Positions 17,907 to 27,306 of a DNA stretch of 64,000 bases are shown here, piece by piece. The position numbers and the translations under genes were made by a program. The stretch comes from Gemmata palustris (GTDB lineage Bacteria; Planctomycetota; Planctomycetia; Gemmatales; Gemmataceae), in contig NZ_JAGKQQ010000001.1 of NCBI RefSeq assembly GCF_017939745.1, forward strand, positions 5,332,001-5,396,000, read 5' to 3'. Under the pieces are notes generated by a model. It saw nothing but the letters and a program-made list of their open reading frames with translations. It was not told the DNA's origin and did not search any database. Within the stretch, counting starts at the first letter, position 1. Each line of letters opens with the position of its first letter.

Positions 17907-18267
17907 CGATCAATGGCATCTCTGCAAAAGTGAGGCGAGAGCTGCTGATTTCACTCCACTCTTCTTCCGCAAACAACCTCACAACTTCACTCTTGATCCG
18001 GTCGGGTCCACGGCTTCTTGACCGTTAGGCTACACACCCATCATTCTTCCGCGTCCGCCGGTTGTGGCGATCAATCCGCCAGCGCCACAGTTTGTTCACC
18101 TGCCCCGAGCCGCACGCGCACCCCGCCCAAGAAGTTCTCGGTCACCGAGTACCCCTCACAGAATCGCGGCCGTCCCGTGCCGTTTTTGTCTTGCCGTCTC
18201 GTCGCGCAGCAACTTGTCCGCAGTTCCTATCCCGGGTACGCTGCAAGCACCTCTGAGAGGAGCTGCC

Positions 18268-20400
18268 ATGTTCCGTCGCACGGTTGCCGCGCTCGTCGGG
18301 TTGCTCTTTGCGGGATACGCCAGCGCACAATCCGGCCCGCAGGTGCTCACGGTGTTCCCGCCCGGTGCAAAGGCCGGCGCTACGGTGGAAGTCACGTTCT
18401 CGGGCAACGGGTTCGACGGCAACGAGAAACTGCTCTTCAGTGCGAAGGGATTCACCGCCGAACGGGTCGGCACCGCGCCGGCTCCGAAGCAACCGCAACC
18501 CGGTCCGCCCTCAACCGCGGTGAAGTTCAAAGTCACCGCTCCGAAGGACGCGAGCGGTATGTACGACGTCCGCGTCGTGAGCAAGAGCGGGCTGAGTAAC
18601 CCCCGCGCGTTCGTTGTGGGCCGCGGGACGGACGTGACCGAGGTAGAACCAAATAATGACGTGGGCCAGGCGCAGAAGATCGAAATCGAGACGACGGTGA
18701 ATGGCATCATTAGTGCGCCAACCGATGTCGATTACACAGCGTTCAAGGCGAAAGCGGGGCAGAACATCGTCGTGTACTGCCTGACAACGAGCATCGATAG
18801 CAAGATGCAGGCCGACCTGATGGTGAGCGGACCGGACGGCAAGCCGCTCGCCTCGAACCGCGGCTACCGCGGCGGCGACGCGGTTCTCGACTTCAAGGCA
18901 CCGACCGACGGGGAATATCTCGTTCGCGTGTCGCAGTTCGCGTACACCACCGGCGGCCCGGACCACTTCTACCGGCTGACGGTGACCGCCGGCGGGTGGG
19001 TCGACGCGCTGGTCCCGCCGCTCGAAACCGACGCGGTCACGCCGTTCACCCGAAACGGGCCGGCGAGCAAGATCGACATCAAAGGGCGTGACCTCGAAGG
19101 CAAACTGCAATCGAGCCGGCTCACCTCCCCGACCACGGCCATGATCGACGCCGTCGATCACCCGCGTTCCGCACCCGGTGGGAACCTGCTCCTCGCGCCC
19201 CAAACACCGGTTGTTCTCGACAACGCGAAAAACGGCACGGCGGCCGACGCGCAAGAGGTGAAGGCGCCGTGCGACGTCGCGGGGCGCATCGCGAAGAAGA
19301 ACGAGCGGCACTGGTACAGTTTCGCGGCGAAGAGGGGAGAGGTGTGGACGCTCGAAGTGTTCGCGGAGCGCATCGGTTCGCCGGTGGACGCGTACTTCGT
19401 CCTCACCGATGCCAAAGGGAAAGTGATTACCGAACAGGACGACGGCGCGGACACGCTCAGCCCGAACCAGTTCCACACGAAGGGCGACGACCCCGCGCGC
19501 TACCGCTTCGCCGTGCCCGCGGACGGCACCTACAAGGTGATGGTGTCCACGCGCGAGGCCGGCGTGCAGTTCGGGGTGCGCGATCAGTACGTCCTGCGCA
19601 TCGCGAAGGAGAAACCCGACTTCCGAATCGCGGTGATGCCGTTCTCGACACACCTTCCGGACGCCGGCACGCTCACAAAGGGCGGCGGCACGGTGTACGC
19701 GGTGTTCGTGTTCCGCTTCGACGGCTTTAACGACGCGATCGAGCTGAGTGCGGGTATGCTGCCGAAAGGCGTGAAGTGCCCGAAGCAGGTGATCGGCCCG
19801 GGGCAAATTCGAGGTACGCTCGCGCTAGTGTGCGATAAGGACGCCGACGAATGGGAGGGGTTCGTCACGATTTACGCCACGAGCGGCGAGCGGACCCGCA
19901 CCGCCCGGCCGTTCACCGTGACATGGCCCGCGACCGGGTTGCAACCGAACCAAGTTCCGAACAGCCCGATGATTACGCGCATGGACCGCGGAGACGGGTT
20001 GGCACTTGCGATCCGCGGGGACGCGCCGTTCACGCTCACGCCGGTCGAACCGCAGGTGATTCCGAAGGCGGGTAAAATCGAAGTAACGCTGAAGGTGAAC
20101 CGCGACGCCAAATTCAAAGACGCCATCCAGATCTTCGCGGCCACGCCGAATTTTGGTCCGCGTCAGCAGGGGAATCAGCCGCTCCCGGCGGTCGGCACCG
20201 CTCAACCCGCGAGTACCGAAATTAAAATCAGCGTGGACGTGCCGCCCGCCCTACCTCCAGGCACGCACACGCTGGTGCTTCGCGGGCAAAGCGCAGCACC
20301 CCAACCGAAGCAACCGGGTAACGTCGTGCCGCGCGCGGCCCCGACCTACGCCGCGGTACCCATCACGATAGTCGTGGAGGGCGCGCCGAAGAAGAAGTGA
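18268..20400 (+). CDS. Large exported protein with pre-peptidase C-terminal (PPC)-type domains
   Basis: A 710-residue protein. After a signal peptide (MFRRTVAALVGLLFAGYASA) comes an Ig/IPT-like segment (TVFPPGAKAGATVEVTFSG), then a PPC-type beta-sandwich (VEPNNDVGQAQKIE followed by DVDYTAFKAKAGQ and DGEYLVRVSQFAY), and a second PPC-type domain from about residue 340 (NGTAADAQEVKAPCDV, RHWYSFAAKRGE, GTYKVMVST). The C-terminal third is beta-rich and ends in a basic GAPKKK tail. No protease or other catalytic domain is present. Planctomycetes have many such multi-domain secreted proteins of unknown role, probably in binding or adhesion. GAGAGGAG precedes the ATG at 18268, so the longer frame that begins upstream is not used. 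Confidence 0.88.
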   Translation: MFRRTVAALVGLLFAGYASAQSGPQVLTVFPPGAKAGATVEVTFSGNGFDGNEKLLFSAKGFTAERVGTAPAPKQPQPGPPSTAVKFKVTAPKDASGMYDVRVVSKSGLSNPRAFVVGRGTDVTEVEPNNDVGQAQKIEIETTVNGIISAPTDVDYTAFKAKAGQNIVVYCLTTSIDSKMQADLMVSGPDGKPLASNRGYRGGDAVLDFKAPTDGEYLVRVSQFAYTTGGPDHFYRLTVTAGGWVDALVPPLETDAVTPFTRNGPASKIDIKGRDLEGKLQSSRLTSPTTAMIDAVDHPRSAPGGNLLLAPQTPVVLDNAKNGTAADAQEVKAPCDVAGRIAKKNERHWYSFAAKRGEVWTLEVFAERIGSPVDAYFVLTDAKGKVITEQDDGADTLSPNQFHTKGDDPARYRFAVPADGTYKVMVSTREAGVQFGVRDQYVLRIAKEKPDFRIAVMPFSTHLPDAGTLTKGGGTVYAVFVFRFDGFNDAIELSAGMLPKGVKCPKQVIGPGQIRGTLALVCDKDADEWEGFVTIYATSGERTRTARPFTVTWPATGLQPNQVPNSPMITRMDRGDGLALAIRGDAPFTLTPVEPQVIPKAGKIEVTLKVNRDAKFKDAIQIFAATPNFGPRQQGNQPLPAVGTAQPASTEIKISVDVPPALPPGTHTLVLRGQSAAPQPKQPGNVVPRAAPTYAAVPITIVVEGAPKKK

Positions 20401-20417
20401 CCCGGCCGCGCGTGAAA

Positions 20418-21200
20418 TCAGAAGTCGCGGGTATAACCGGCCGTCCACCCGCCGTCCACGGTGAGGATGTGGCCGTTCATGTAGCTGTTTTCTGGGTCGG
20501 CGAGGAACAGCGCCGCGACCGCGATCTCGTCCACGGTGCCGGGGCGCCCGAGCGGGACGTGGTCGAGCATCCGCTGAACGGACTCTTTGAACAACCCGTC
20601 GTCGCCGTAGAAGAGTTTCCGCGTGCCCTCGGTGAGCGTCGAGCCGGGGGCGATTCCGTTCACCAGAACTCCGTGCGACCCCAATTCCAGTGCCATTGCG
20701 CGCGTGAGGTTCACCACGCCCGCCTTCGCCGCAACGAACGCGCACTGCAACCGCAGCGGCACCAGTCCCGCGATGGACGCGATGTTGATAATGCGCCCGC
20801 GCTTGTGCTCGCGCATCACTGCTGCCGCCGCTTTGCTCATCTCGTAAAGACCGGTCAGGTCCACCGCGAGAATGCGATCCCACTCCTCGCGCGGGAACGA
20901 GTCGATGGTAACGCGGTGGGCCATCGTGTTCACGCCCGCGTTATTCACGAGGACATCGAGCCGCCCGCACTCGGCCGTGATCTGCTGAACCACCGACGCG
21001 ATCTCGGCCGGCTTCGTCACATCGAGTTTGAGCGCGCGCCCGTTGGGGGTCACTGAGGCTGCGGCTTGCGCTTCGGCTAGCACGAGGTCGGTGTAGTAAA
21101 CGACACTGCCGTTGTGCGCGAGCCGGTCCGCGATACCCTGCCCGATTCCGCGGGCCGATCCGGTCACGAGGCTCACCGTCCCGTTCAGGTCACACTTCAT
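20418..21200 (-). CDS. SDR-family protein lacking the catalytic tyrosine
   Basis: A 260-residue short-chain dehydrogenase/reductase fold protein. The NAD(P) turn TGSARGIG (13-20), NNAG (86-89) and active-site Ser142 are normal. At the position exactly 13 residues after that Ser, where the family has its catalytic Tyr, there is Phe155 (CAFVAAK, with Lys159 retained); the codon is TTC in the sequence. The C-terminus HILTVDGGWTAGY is typical. It is the last gene of a four-gene minus-strand operon, starting 10 bases after the E2 stop. The ATG at 21200 is preferred to the TTG just before it. It may bind a dinucleotide without normal reductase chemistry, or use another residue; this is inference. 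Confidence 0.92.
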   Translation of the reverse strand: MKCDLNGTVSLVTGSARGIGQGIADRLAHNGSVVYYTDLVLAEAQAAASVTPNGRALKLDVTKPAEIASVVQQITAECGRLDVLVNNAGVNTMAHRVTIDSFPREEWDRILAVDLTGLYEMSKAAAAVMREHKRGRIINIASIAGLVPLRLQCAFVAAKAGVVNLTRAMALELGSHGVLVNGIAPGSTLTEGTRKLFYGDDGLFKESVQRMLDHVPLGRPGTVDEIAVAALFLADPENSYMNGHILTVDGGWTAGYTRDF

Positions 21201-21210
21201 CAATTCGCCC

Positions 21211-22419
21211 TCAACTCGATACCCACGGGGCCGGGTTCTCGACGCACTGCGTGAGCGTTTGCAGGAAACGAGCGGCCGGCGCGCCGTCGACGATTCGGTG
21301 GTCGAACGTGAGACTCAGCACGAGCAGATCGCGCCCGACGACGCGGTCGCCGTCCATCACCGGTCGGCGCTCGATGCGGCCCACACCGAGAATCGCGCAC
21401 TCCGGCGCGTTGATGATCGGCGTGAACGCATCGATCCCGAACGCGCCGAGGTTCGTGACCGTGAAGCACCCGCCCTGCATGTCGCGTGCGGAAAGCGCGC
21501 CGCGCCGGGTACGGTCGATCAACTGGCTCGTTTGCTCCGCGAGTTGCCGTAACCCGAGGGCGGGTACGTTGCGAACAACGGGCACGAGCAATCCCGTTTC
21601 GGTATCGACCGCGATCCCGATATCGAGACTCTTGGCGGGCACGATTCCCGTATCGGTCCATTGTGCTGCAAGTGCGGGGTGCTTCTGAAGCGCGACCGCA
21701 ACGAACTTCACGAGGAAATCGGTGTATGACGGAACCCGTTCGCTCCCGGCCGCTTTGAACTGCTCGCGGAGGTTCACGAGGTTGGTCGCGTCCACCTGTG
21801 CGGTCAGTGTGACGGGCGCCGTTGTCTGCCGGCTCTCCACCATCTTGGCAGCAATCGCCCGGCGCGTCGCCGTAAGCGGAACCGTGCCTTGCGAGGGGGC
21901 TGGAGGCGCAAGCGCGGCGATGTCGCGTTCGCGCACGCGGCCGTTGCGCCCGGTGCCTCGCACGTGCGACACATCTGTGCCCGTGCGTGCCGCAAGCCGA
22001 CGCGCGCGGGGCGTGATCGCGGTGAGTGTGGGTGCCTCTTCCGCGTGGCCCGCTCGCTCCGCGAGCGGTTGCGCGTTTTCGCTCGCCGTGGGCGGACTCT
22101 CAGCAGCCTCCGCGGTCGGCGGTGCGTGCGTGCTTTCGCCGTTCGTCGGCGGGGCTCCCGTTGGCGGCGCTTCGCCCGCTTGCAGTAAATAGCCGATCAC
22201 CGCGCCGACCGCGAGCCGGTCGCCGAGTTTCGGGCCGGTCGCGGGGATGTGAAGGGTGCCTACATCGAGGCTCTCAACGTCTTCGGTCGCTTTTTCGCCT
22301 TCGAGCCGGAACACCGCATCGCCGGACTTGACGGCGTCGCCGTCGGCCTTGAGCCACTCGACGAAGACGCCCTCTTCCATGTTCCAGCCGAGGCGCGGGA
22401 TCGAAACGGGAATCGGCAT
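21211..22419 (-). CDS. 2-oxoacid dehydrogenase E2 (dihydrolipoamide acyltransferase)
   Basis: The 402-residue acyltransferase core of a pyruvate-, acetoin- or branched-chain-type dehydrogenase complex, which moves an acyl group from E1 via a swinging lipoyl arm to CoA. Domains in order: one lipoyl domain (1-78) with the lipoylated Lys43 in EGEKATEDV, an Ala/Pro/Thr-rich linker, an E3/E1-binding domain (ITPRARRLAARTGTD to about 167), and the catalytic domain ending with DHRIVDG (His374, Asp378), the family's active site. The gene starts 6 bases after the E1 stop. No E3 gene is near, so the complex probably borrows a general dihydrolipoamide dehydrogenase. The acyl substrate is not decided by sequence. 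Confidence 0.93.
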   Translation of the reverse strand: MPIPVSIPRLGWNMEEGVFVEWLKADGDAVKSGDAVFRLEGEKATEDVESLDVGTLHIPATGPKLGDRLAVGAVIGYLLQAGEAPPTGAPPTNGESTHAPPTAEAAESPPTASENAQPLAERAGHAEEAPTLTAITPRARRLAARTGTDVSHVRGTGRNGRVRERDIAALAPPAPSQGTVPLTATRRAIAAKMVESRQTTAPVTLTAQVDATNLVNLREQFKAAGSERVPSYTDFLVKFVAVALQKHPALAAQWTDTGIVPAKSLDIGIAVDTETGLLVPVVRNVPALGLRQLAEQTSQLIDRTRRGALSARDMQGGCFTVTNLGAFGIDAFTPIINAPECAILGVGRIERRPVMDGDRVVGRDLLVLSLTFDHRIVDGAPAARFLQTLTQCVENPAPWVSS

Positions 22420-22425
22420 GAGCGG

Positions 22426-24405
22426 TTACTCGGCAAGGAGGTCGCGAATCGCCTTCGCAATGGCGTCCGTGTTCGGCACCACCGCGGCTTCGAGCGGCGG
22501 GCTGTAGGGGGTGGGTGTGTGCAGACTGTTCAGGCGCTTGATGGGCGCATCGAGTTCGTCGAAGAACTGGTCCGCGATTTGTGCGGCGATCTCCGCGCCG
22601 ATGCCGTACAACCCGAACGCTTCGTCCACGATGAGTAGTCGGCCGGTCTTCGCGACCGATGCGCCGATGGTCTCCGTATCGAGCGGCGCGACCGTTCGCG
22701 GGTCGATCAGCTCGACCGAAATCCCTTCGCGGCCGAGATCGGCCACCACATTGAGCACCTTGCGGACCATTTGCCCGATCGCAACCACGGTCACATCGGT
22801 CCCCGCGCTCACGACCGCGGCTTGGCCGAACGGAATTTCGTAAGCCGCTTCCGGTACCGGCCCCGTGAGCGACAGAATTTCGCGCGGTTCGAGGAACATC
22901 ACCGGGTCGTCACACCGGAGCGCGTGGTGCAGCAACCCCTTCGCGTCGTAGGGCGTGGACGGGATCACCACGCGCAGCCCGGGGAAGTGCGCGTACATCG
23001 GGTAGTAGTTGCCGGAGTGGTGCGTCGCGGCGGAGTGCCCGATGCCGATGCAGCCGCGCAGCAGGATCGGCATCTTGAGCCGCCCGCTACTCATGTACTG
23101 CATCTTCGCGATCTGGTTCACGATCTCGCCCACGCCGTCGAGAACGAAGTCGGCGAACATGAAGTCGATTACCGGCCGCGTGCCGGTCATCGCCGCGCCG
23201 CACCCCAAACCGACGAACCCGCGTTCACAGATGGGCGTGTCGCGCAGGCGCTCCGGGCCGAACTTGTCGTACAGCCCCGCGGTCGTTTTGAAGTTCCCGC
23301 CGCGAATACCGATGCCCTCCCCCAGAACGAAGATTCCGGGATTCGCCGCCATCTCCGACCCGAGCGCTTCGAGCGTGGCCTGCGAGTAACTGATGACGCG
23401 CCCCGAATCCGCGGGTGGAGGTGGGGCCGGGCGGCGCGCTTCGGCGTAGATGTGCGCGGTCGCCGTTGAAGCGTCCGGCCACGCGCTCGCTTCGGCCTCG
23501 CGCTGGGAGACTTCGACTTCGCGCTGGACCTCTGCGTCGATGGCATCGAGCGCCGCGCTACTCCCGGGAATCACCCCGCGGAGCCGGTCGATGGGGCACT
23601 TGGCTTTCCAGTTCTCCACATCCTCGCGGGTGCGATAGGTGTAGTCGCCCATACCCTCCGCGTGCGGGCGGGTGCGGTACGTTTTGCACTCGAACAGCGT
23701 CGGCCCGCCGCCGCTCCGCGCTCGGGCGACCGCTTCGCCCGCGGCCGCGCGGATCGCGACCACGTCGTTGCCATCGAGTTCGATCCCGGGGATGCCGTAG
23801 GCCGCGCCGCGCGAGGCCACGCTCGGGTTCCCCGCAGCGTAGGCGAACGGCACCTCGGTCGCGAACTGGTTGTTCTCGCACACGAACAGGACGGGCAGTT
23901 TCCAGATGGCCGCGAGGTTCAGCCCCTCGTGGAACGCCGCGTTGTTCACCGCGCCGTCGCCGAAGAACGCGACCGCGACGGTGTCCCGCTTCAGCAGGTG
24001 GAAACTGTACCCGGCGCCGGCGGCCTGCAGGATGCACGGGCCGACGATCCCGCTTGTGCCCATCATGCCCACTTCGGGCGAGAACAGGTGCATGCTCCCG
24101 CCGCGCCCGTGCGAGCACCCCGTCGCGCGCCCGTACAGTTCGGCGATGAGCTGGACCGGCGGCACGCCCTTCGCGAGCGCGTGCCCGTGCCCGCGGTGCG
24201 TGCTGAACACCACGTCGTCGGGCCGCAAATGCGCGCACACGCCGACCGCGATCGCCTCCTGGCCGACGTAAGTGTGGCACGCGCCGTGAACCAAACCGCG
24301 CTGGTGGGATTTCGCCAGTTGCTCTTCGCACCGGCGGATGAGGAGCATTTGCCGGTAGAGGCGGAGCAGCTCCCCGGTGGGTGGTTGCGTCTGCTGGTCA
24401 GTCAT
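22426..24405 (-). CDS. 2-oxoacid dehydrogenase E1, alpha and beta subunits fused
   Basis: A 659-residue thiamine-diphosphate enzyme that decarboxylates a 2-oxoacid (or acetoin) and passes the acyl group to E2. Residues 1 to about 325 are the alpha part, with the cofactor motif from GDG (149-151) to NN (179-180), and STHRGHGHALAKG and GRGGSMH, typical of the PdhA/AcoA type. After a Pro/Ala linker the beta part starts near residue 335 (VISYSQATLEALGSEM) and contains VLGEGIG, ADFVLDGVGEIVNQ and the transketolase C-terminal domain. Alpha and beta are usually separate genes. The start overlaps the end of the transporter gene by 8 bases, suggesting coupled translation. Confidence 0.94.
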   Translation of the reverse strand: MTDQQTQPPTGELLRLYRQMLLIRRCEEQLAKSHQRGLVHGACHTYVGQEAIAVGVCAHLRPDDVVFSTHRGHGHALAKGVPPVQLIAELYGRATGCSHGRGGSMHLFSPEVGMMGTSGIVGPCILQAAGAGYSFHLLKRDTVAVAFFGDGAVNNAAFHEGLNLAAIWKLPVLFVCENNQFATEVPFAYAAGNPSVASRGAAYGIPGIELDGNDVVAIRAAAGEAVARARSGGGPTLFECKTYRTRPHAEGMGDYTYRTREDVENWKAKCPIDRLRGVIPGSSAALDAIDAEVQREVEVSQREAEASAWPDASTATAHIYAEARRPAPPPPADSGRVISYSQATLEALGSEMAANPGIFVLGEGIGIRGGNFKTTAGLYDKFGPERLRDTPICERGFVGLGCGAAMTGTRPVIDFMFADFVLDGVGEIVNQIAKMQYMSSGRLKMPILLRGCIGIGHSAATHHSGNYYPMYAHFPGLRVVIPSTPYDAKGLLHHALRCDDPVMFLEPREILSLTGPVPEAAYEIPFGQAAVVSAGTDVTVVAIGQMVRKVLNVVADLGREGISVELIDPRTVAPLDTETIGASVAKTGRLLIVDEAFGLYGIGAEIAAQIADQFFDELDAPIKRLNSLHTPTPYSPPLEAAVVPNTDAIAKAIRDLLAE

Positions 24406-25729
24406 CCAGTTCCTCCACGGGCGGCGCGACCCGTACCAGTGCTACGAACACGGCGCCGAGGACAAAGCACACCGTCACGAACGCCATCGAAGCCTGATCG
24501 CTGAACCCCGCGTCCCGCAGCGCGCCCAAAAGGGGCGAGCCGATCGCGCCCGCGAGATTCCCACACATATTGATGACACCGATCGCCACCGCCGCGGCCG
24601 ACGAGGTGAGCGTCAGGGTCGGGAGCACCCAAAACGGCGTGAACCAGAACATCGAGAAGAACCCGGCCAGGCACAGCCACGCGAACACCGCGCCCCACGG
24701 TTGCCCCGGGACGAGCGCGAGCGCGAAGGTCACGCCCGCTCCGACCTGCCCCGTGACGCAGTGCCACTTGCGGTCCCCGGTGCGGTCCGAAGACCAGCCC
24801 GACACGAGCACCGCGACGAACCCGCACAGGTAAACGCACCCGGTCCAGTTCAGCACGTTGGTCGCGCCCGACCCGCGCCCCGTCGCCGCGAGCAGCCCTT
24901 CGACCATTGTCGCGAGCCAGAAAACGAACACGTACCCGGCAATGTTCGTGGCGAGGATCGCCAGCGCGAGCAGCCAGACGTTTCGCGCCCCGAGTGCCTG
25001 TTTGAGCGAAACGGTCCCGGTCGAACTGGCCGCTTGGCGCTCCGCTTCCAGGGTGCTTTCGAGCCAGTCGCGCTCTTCCGGCGTGAGCCACTTCGCGTTC
25101 CGCGGGCGGTCCGTGAGCAGGAACGGCACCACGGCTCCCAAGAGCACGGCCGGCGCGCCCTCGACCAGGAACACCCACTGCCAGCCCTTGATGTCGAACC
25201 AGTTCTGTTCGAGCAGCACCGCGGACACGCGCGCCCCGAGCGCGAGGCTGAGTGGCACGCCCAGCAGCATCACGGACATCGCCCGCGCGCGGTCCTTCCG
25301 CGGGAACCAGTGGGTGAAGTAGACGATCACGCCCGGGAAGAACCCGGCTTCCGCGAGCCCGAGGAAGAAGCGGGCGACGTAGAACTGCGTGGGCGTTTCG
25401 ACCAGCGCCATCGCCATCGAACAGAAGCCCCAGGTGACGAGGATGCGCGCGAACCACTTCCGCGCGCTCCAGTGCTCGACCAGCAGCGCCCCGGGGATCT
25501 CGAGGAACAGGTACCCGATGAAGAACAGCGCGACGCCGACGCCGAACACGGTGTCGGAGAAGCCGAGGTCGTCCTTCATCTTGAGCTTGGCGAAGCCGAC
25601 GTTGGCGCGATCGAGGTACGCGATGATGTAGAGGAGGAACAGCAGCGGGAGGAGGCGCAAGGCGACCTTGATTCGGGTGCCGCGCGCGACCGCGTGGGGG
25701 GCGTCGGGAGTGGGGTCGGGAGAGGGCAT
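24398..25729 (-). CDS. MFS transporter, anion:cation symporter type
   Basis: A 443-residue major facilitator superfamily permease with about 12 membrane segments and a central loop after the sixth. The N-terminal LLFLLYIIAYLDRANVGFAK phrase is characteristic of the anion:cation symporter (ACS) group, whose members import organic anions such as sugar acids, tartrate or phthalate with a cation. The ATG at 25729 is used; a longer in-frame start exists 19 codons upstream. It is the first gene of the operon with fused E1, E2 and an SDR protein, and its stop overlaps the E1 start (ATGACTGA). The likely role is import of the acid that the enzymes then process; the substrate is not known. Confidence 0.92.
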   Translation of the reverse strand: MPSPDPTPDAPHAVARGTRIKVALRLLPLLFLLYIIAYLDRANVGFAKLKMKDDLGFSDTVFGVGVALFFIGYLFLEIPGALLVEHWSARKWFARILVTWGFCSMAMALVETPTQFYVARFFLGLAEAGFFPGVIVYFTHWFPRKDRARAMSVMLLGVPLSLALGARVSAVLLEQNWFDIKGWQWVFLVEGAPAVLLGAVVPFLLTDRPRNAKWLTPEERDWLESTLEAERQAASSTGTVSLKQALGARNVWLLALAILATNIAGYVFVFWLATMVEGLLAATGRGSGATNVLNWTGCVYLCGFVAVLVSGWSSDRTGDRKWHCVTGQVGAGVTFALALVPGQPWGAVFAWLCLAGFFSMFWFTPFWVLPTLTLTSSAAAVAIGVINMCGNLAGAIGSPLLGALRDAGFSDQASMAFVTVCFVLGAVFVALVRVAPPVEELDD

Positions 25730-26142
25730 CGGCACGGCGATCCGGGGGAGGTGTCGCAGCGTACCACGGCCCGCGCCCGACCGCACGCGGAAAAATCATC
25801 CCTTTTGCAGTTTGTGAATCTGAGTGGGGATAAATGGGTTCGGTGGGAGTCGAACACGCTTGCGAGGCGCTGTGAAGTTGGGATCGGCGCCTGCGTGGTA
25901 ATCGCGGCGAGCCTACTACCCAAGCTCTTTTACCTCAAAACGGTCCGCCCGCTTCCCGAAACGGCCCCGGTTTACCTTCGAGCCAGCGCCCGGCCGGGTG
26001 AGCCCGCCTCGCGCCCGCGCGTCTCATAATCTCGGTTCTCGAGCAAAGAATCTGCCTATTCGGACCCAGGAGTGTCGTTGAACGTCTATGATTCTAACGT
26101 CGGGTCGGGGCGCACGGCCCTCACCCGAACGGGAGCCACAAT
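25730..26142. other. Intergenic region without a convincing gene
   Basis: This stretch of 413 bases should hold the promoter of the minus-strand transporter operon. On the minus strand at about 25838-25930 there is a tRNA-like 3' sequence (TTCGACTCCCACCGAACCC) but the acceptor and T stems do not pair properly, so no tRNA is called. Confidence 0.55.
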
Positions 26143-26439
26143 ATGCCCAAAACACCGAAGCCCCAAATGCCACCTGAAGATGAGCCGGTGCAGACCGAGA
26201 CGACGACGGCAGTTCGGAAGCGCGAGGAGGTCATCCGGGCGGGGGTGCTCAAGGCCCTCGGGCGCCCGGCCGAATTGCTGCGCGTGCTCGTCCTGCCGCT
26301 GTGGGGCGACCACTACCGGGTGAACGTGGTAACTGGTGAGGACGCGACCAAGGTCGCGATCCCCAACAGCTACTTCGTGACGGCCGACGAGGGCGGGAGC
26401 ATTCTCCGGTCCGAACCGCCGATCCAGAAGCTGTACTGA
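26143..26439 (+). CDS. Small protein of unknown function (98 aa)
   Basis: A 98-residue soluble protein with no signal peptide or membrane segment. The first ~25 residues are polar and disordered-looking (PKTPKPQMPPEDEPVQ); the rest could form one small alpha/beta domain (KREEVIRAGVLKALGRP, then LLRVLVLPLWGDHYRVNV). GGGAG precedes the ATG. It converges on the next gene with only 5 bases between the stop codons. I do not recognise the family. The mix of residues and the ribosome binding site support a real gene. Confidence 0.7.
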   Translation: MPKTPKPQMPPEDEPVQTETTTAVRKREEVIRAGVLKALGRPAELLRVLVLPLWGDHYRVNVVTGEDATKVAIPNSYFVTADEGGSILRSEPPIQKLY

Positions 26440-26444
26440 CCCGG

Positions 26445-26762
26445 TCAGGTGGCGCGGTACTCGAGCCGGACCCGGAACTTCCCATCCGGTTGCTCTTCTT
26501 CGCGCGCGCCGGCCCCTTCGTTCAGGTGAACGCCCCACCCGAGGGCCAACTCGTCCAAGAACCGCCGGGTGGTGTTTAGAGCGTCCTCCCGCGCGGCGTC
26601 GGACAGCGTCGGGTACAGAACCAGATCGAGCACGACCGCGTCGCGCGCCGGCGGAGTTACTTCCACGTCCCCGACCCGTATCCCCTGCCCCGTCACAATC
26701 GTGTACCGCCGCGCCGGGTCATTGGCTTTCTGCGTCAGTTTGATGAATCGGAAGACGTCCAT
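26445..26762 (-). CDS. Small protein of unknown function (105 aa)
   Basis: A 105-residue protein, MDVFRFIKLTQKANDPARRY at the start, predicted alpha/beta and soluble, with a long helix in the middle (SDAAREDALNTTRRFLDELA) and a charged C-terminus. No known motif is visible. The ATG lies 19 bases downstream of the stop of the next minus-strand gene (26782-26988), so the two are probably cotranscribed. Function unknown. Confidence 0.65.
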   Translation of the reverse strand: MDVFRFIKLTQKANDPARRYTIVTGQGIRVGDVEVTPPARDAVVLDLVLYPTLSDAAREDALNTTRRFLDELALGWGVHLNEGAGAREEEQPDGKFRVRLEYRAT

Positions 26763-26781
26763 TGTCCATTCCCTGCGGCAT

Positions 26782-26988
26782 TCACGTGTGTAACGGGGCC
26801 GAACGAACGAGTTCTTTCAAGGCGATGCCGTCCTTCCGAAGCGCCAGCACCCGAGCCATCACCGCCCACCGCGGCACGTTTCCGCGTGCGAGTTCCTTGA
26901 CCCGCGCCGCCGCCTCGTCCAGTGTCTGCGCGTCGTTCCACGCGGCAACGAACTGATCCAACGGCACCAGCCAAACTCGGTCACCCAT
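26782..26988 (-). CDS. Small protein of unknown function (68 aa)
   Basis: A 68-residue, mostly helical protein (LDQFVAAWNDAQTLDEAAAR, then VPRWAVMARVLALRKDGIAL). The last part has the look of a short helix-turn-helix in which WAVMARVLALRKDGI could be the second half, so it may belong to the small planctomycete proteins that pick a variant by HTH-like contact; this is weak inference. The ATG at 26988 has an AGGGGAGG ribosome binding site, which decides the start over a longer frame. It precedes the 105-aa gene on the same strand. Confidence 0.65.
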   Translation of the reverse strand: MGDRVWLVPLDQFVAAWNDAQTLDEAAARVKELARGNVPRWAVMARVLALRKDGIALKELVRSAPLHT

Positions 26989-27306
26989 ATTCTGTGCCCT
27001 CCCCTTTGCTCTATCACAATGCTGGCTGGCGAAGGAATCGACACAGCCGATCTCGGGAGCGAGCAGAGAAATTGAGTGCATGAGGCAGCATCTTCGGGAG
27101 AAAACGATCCCCCCACCTCGCGCTCGTTCGGCACGCGGTTCGCATATTGTAGCGACGGCGGGGTGAACGCAGCGTGTTGAATGGGCGACGGCCCGCTGCG
27201 GTACACCCCGCCATTTTCGTATTCACGTTCGCGCCCGTCGGGGTTATGCGGAACACGAAGTTCCGATACGATCTCCGTTCTCACTCATCGCCCACCGAGG
27301 CCGCAG

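Noticed and set aside
17871..17940. Short zinc-finger-like peptide (LCRYCGEP)
   Set aside because: The sequence is encoded by one arm of the perfect inverted repeat, with no start site or ribosome binding site of its own.
25838..25930. tRNA-like sequence on the minus strand ending TTCGACTCCCACCGAACCC
   Set aside because: The acceptor stem pairs at only about four positions, the T stem has mismatches and no anticodon arm is clear. It may be a decayed tRNA, but a cloverleaf cannot be supported.
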